From an uncultured Clostridia bacterium (GTDB lineage: Bacteria > Bacillota > Clostridia > Christensenellales > DTU072), in assembly GCA_944350065.1 (NCBI GenBank), contig CALVOD010000082.1, positions 1 through 6,193 on the forward strand: a stretch of 6,193 bases of DNA. Reading direction: 5' to 3'. Shown piece after piece: positions 5,056-6,193 of the stretch. Within the stretch, counting starts at the first letter, position 1. The number at the start of each line of letters is the position of its first letter. Below the pieces are notes generated by a model. It had not been told where the DNA came from. It saw only the letters and a list, made by a program, of their open reading frames with translations, and made no database searches. A program made the position numbers and the translations under genes.

Positions 5056-5811
5056 ATGTCCGTAAAATTGAAAAAAGAATTTCACGCCTTCAGGTTGTTG
5101 CTTTCCGCAGTGCCGTCTTACGTAACGGTTGTCTTCGTCATGAGCGTTTTCGCGATGAATCTGCTTGCAAACAAAAGCATCGATATCCCTCTCGATTGGC
5201 TCGCTCTGGACTGCGGGATAATCGTATCGTGGTTAGCTTTCCTCACCATGGATATGGTGACGAAACATTTCGGACCTAAAGCGGCTACGGAATTGAGCGT
5301 ATTCGCCATATCGGTGAATCTGCTGTTTTGCCTGTTGCTTTATCTCGGTAGCATCATACCGGGAGTATGGGGAGAATCCTACGTCGAAGGAAGCGAAAGC
5401 ATATTGAATAACGCGCTTGACAATACTTTCGGCGGTACTTGGTATGTGCTCGCGGGCAGCACTTTGGCGTTTGTCGTGTCCGCAGTCGTCAATAATTTCT
5501 TAAATTACGGAATAGGGAAGGCTTTTCGCAAAAATCCCGACGGCGCCGCCGCTTACTTCATGCGTTCCTACGTTTCGACGGCGGTAGGACAGTTCGCCGA
5601 TAACCTCATTTTCGCGCTTTGCGTGAGTCACGTTTTTTTCGGTTGGTCGCTGTTGCAGTGCGTAACCTGCGCCCTCACGGGAATGGTAGCGGAACTTATA
5701 TTCGAAGCCGCGTTTTCTTATTTCGGCTACGCCGCTTGTAAAAAATGGAAACGCGACGGGGTGGGAGAAGCATATTTCGATTATATCAAAACGAGCGGGG
5801 AGGTCGTCTGA
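5056..5811 (+). CDS. VUT/YhhQ-family queuosine-precursor transporter
   Basis: 251 residues, an integral membrane protein with about six hydrophobic segments (roughly residues 20-38, 50-68, 79-100, 131-152, 175-195 and 199-222). Family landmarks: 'TMDMVTKHFGPKAA' at 64-77, matching the family's 'D-x2-T-E-x2-G-x3-A' loop (Lys here in place of the common Glu), and 'STAVGQFADNLIFAL' at 174-188, matching the conserved Gly-Gln-x2-Asp-x3-Phe helix. YhhQ of E. coli imports preQ0/preQ1. The preQ1 riboswitch directly upstream independently supports the same substrate group here, although which precursor (preQ0, preQ1 or queuine) cannot be told. Expression should be off when preQ1 is plentiful. The stop TGA shares its last base with the ATG of the next gene, so the two are translationally coupled. 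Confidence 0.9.
   Translation: MSVKLKKEFHAFRLLLSAVPSYVTVVFVMSVFAMNLLANKSIDIPLDWLALDCGIIVSWLAFLTMDMVTKHFGPKAATELSVFAISVNLLFCLLLYLGSIIPGVWGESYVEGSESILNNALDNTFGGTWYVLAGSTLAFVVSAVVNNFLNYGIGKAFRKNPDGAAAYFMRSYVSTAVGQFADNLIFALCVSHVFFGWSLLQCVTCALTGMVAELIFEAAFSYFGYAACKKWKRDGVGEAYFDYIKTSGEVV
5797..5803 (+). promoter_or_regulatory. Strong ribosome binding site of the dehydrogenase gene
   Basis: GGGGAGG lies 7 nt before ATG 5811, inside the last codons of the transporter gene. This is the strongest Shine-Dalgarno sequence in the window and fixes the start. Confidence 0.8.
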
Positions 5812-6193
5812 TGAAAGTGGTGATAACGGGAACGAGCAGAGGTATCGGCAGAGCGATTGCGATGAAATTCCTTTCGCTCGGGCATAATGTCACCGGACTT
5901 GATATTGAGTCGTCCACGATAGACGACGGCAGATATACGCACGTCGTTACGGATATCTCGGTGAGCGAATTGCCCGAAATCGACGACGCGGAGATACTCA
6001 TAAACAACGCGGGCGTACAGGACAGCGGGCGCGACATCGACGTAAATCTTAAAGGAACGATAAAGGTCACGGAAAAGTACGCGTTCGCTAAAAGCGTAAA
6101 GAGCGTGTTGTTCGTGGCGAGCGCGAGCGCGTCCACGGGCTCGGAATTCCCCGAATACGTGGCAAGCAAAGGCGGCGTGGTTTCCTATATGAA
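5811..6193 (+). CDS. Short-chain dehydrogenase/reductase (SDR), 3' end outside window
   Basis: 127 residues visible. Classical SDR features: strand 'KVVIT' then the dinucleotide motif TGTSRGIG (residues 6-13); D31 at the end of strand 2 ('GLDIE'), which favours NAD(H) over NADP(H); D48 in 'VTDIS'; NNAG at 65-68; N79 in 'DVNLKG'; a catalytic Ser probably S104 in 'VASASAS'; and YVASK at 116-120. The catalytic Asn-Ser-Tyr-Lys set is thus present. The segment between NNAG and the active site is short ('VQDSGRDIDVN'), suggesting a compact enzyme. The substrate is unknown. It starts within the stop of the transporter gene (TGATG) and has no promoter of its own, so it should be under the same preQ1 switch. 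Whether it acts on queuosine metabolites or is merely co-transcribed cannot be judged here. Confidence 0.9.
   Translation, partial: MKVVITGTSRGIGRAIAMKFLSLGHNVTGLDIESSTIDDGRYTHVVTDISVSELPEIDDAEILINNAGVQDSGRDIDVNLKGTIKVTEKYAFAKSVKSVLFVASASASTGSEFPEYVASKGGVVSYM

Noticed and set aside
5786..6169. Leftward 127-codon open frame opposite the dehydrogenase gene
   Set aside because: It is the complement of an SDR gene with TGxxxGIG, NNAG and YxxxK motifs in the correct order.

Overview
The window looks like an ordinary chromosomal stretch from a bacterium, most plausibly an uncultured anaerobic Clostridia-type Firmicute. The clues are a surface protein with tandem 'YDMSG' Ig-like repeats, an oxygen-sensitive flavodoxin/ferredoxin fusion of the EFR1 type, a terminator-controlled preQ1 class I riboswitch, and purine-rich ribosome binding sites. 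The species cannot be named from this sequence. No phage, insertion sequence, CRISPR array, tRNA or rRNA was seen. No stretch longer than about 230 bases lacks a gene.

Layout. Positions 1-1308 (+) hold the 3' part of a large secreted, membrane-anchored repeat protein, closed by a strong hairpin terminator. A near-perfect housekeeping promoter (TTGACA, 18 bp, TATAAT) then drives a PP-loop enzyme at 1484-2935 (+). It resembles N-acetyl sugar amidotransferases of the WbpG type and carries an extra N-terminal domain. Its stop codon interlocks with the stop of a convergent gene (2932-3693, -) encoding an EFR1-type flavodoxin fused to a two-cluster ferredoxin. The 231-bp gap at 3694-3924 is not empty. 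It holds a leftward promoter for the EFR1 gene and a rightward promoter, three hairpins and a U-tract that together look like an unannotated small RNA of about 85 nt. An FkbM-type methyltransferase follows (3925-4851, -).

From about 4900 rightward there is a self-contained regulated operon: promoter, preQ1-I riboswitch aptamer, mutually exclusive antiterminator and terminator, a VUT/YhhQ-family queuosine-precursor transporter (5056-5811), and a short-chain dehydrogenase/reductase (5811 to the window end) joined to it by a 1-nt stop/start overlap. The expected logic is that preQ1 folds the aptamer, the terminator forms, and precursor uptake is shut down. The dehydrogenase should follow the same control, which is not a standard part of queuosine salvage.

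The amidotransferase-like enzyme, the FkbM methyltransferase and the surface protein would fit a cell-envelope or glycan theme, but they are separately transcribed and no pathway can be assembled from them. Three naive starts were moved: the amidotransferase-like gene (a TTG start would lie in its own -35 box), the transporter (a GTG start would lie inside the aptamer), and the methyltransferase (the first ATG lies inside a TATAAT box). The most interesting items for follow-up are the orphan small RNA, the dehydrogenase under preQ1 control, the extra domain on the amidotransferase-like protein, and the recurrent placement of -10 boxes 6-7 nt before start codons.
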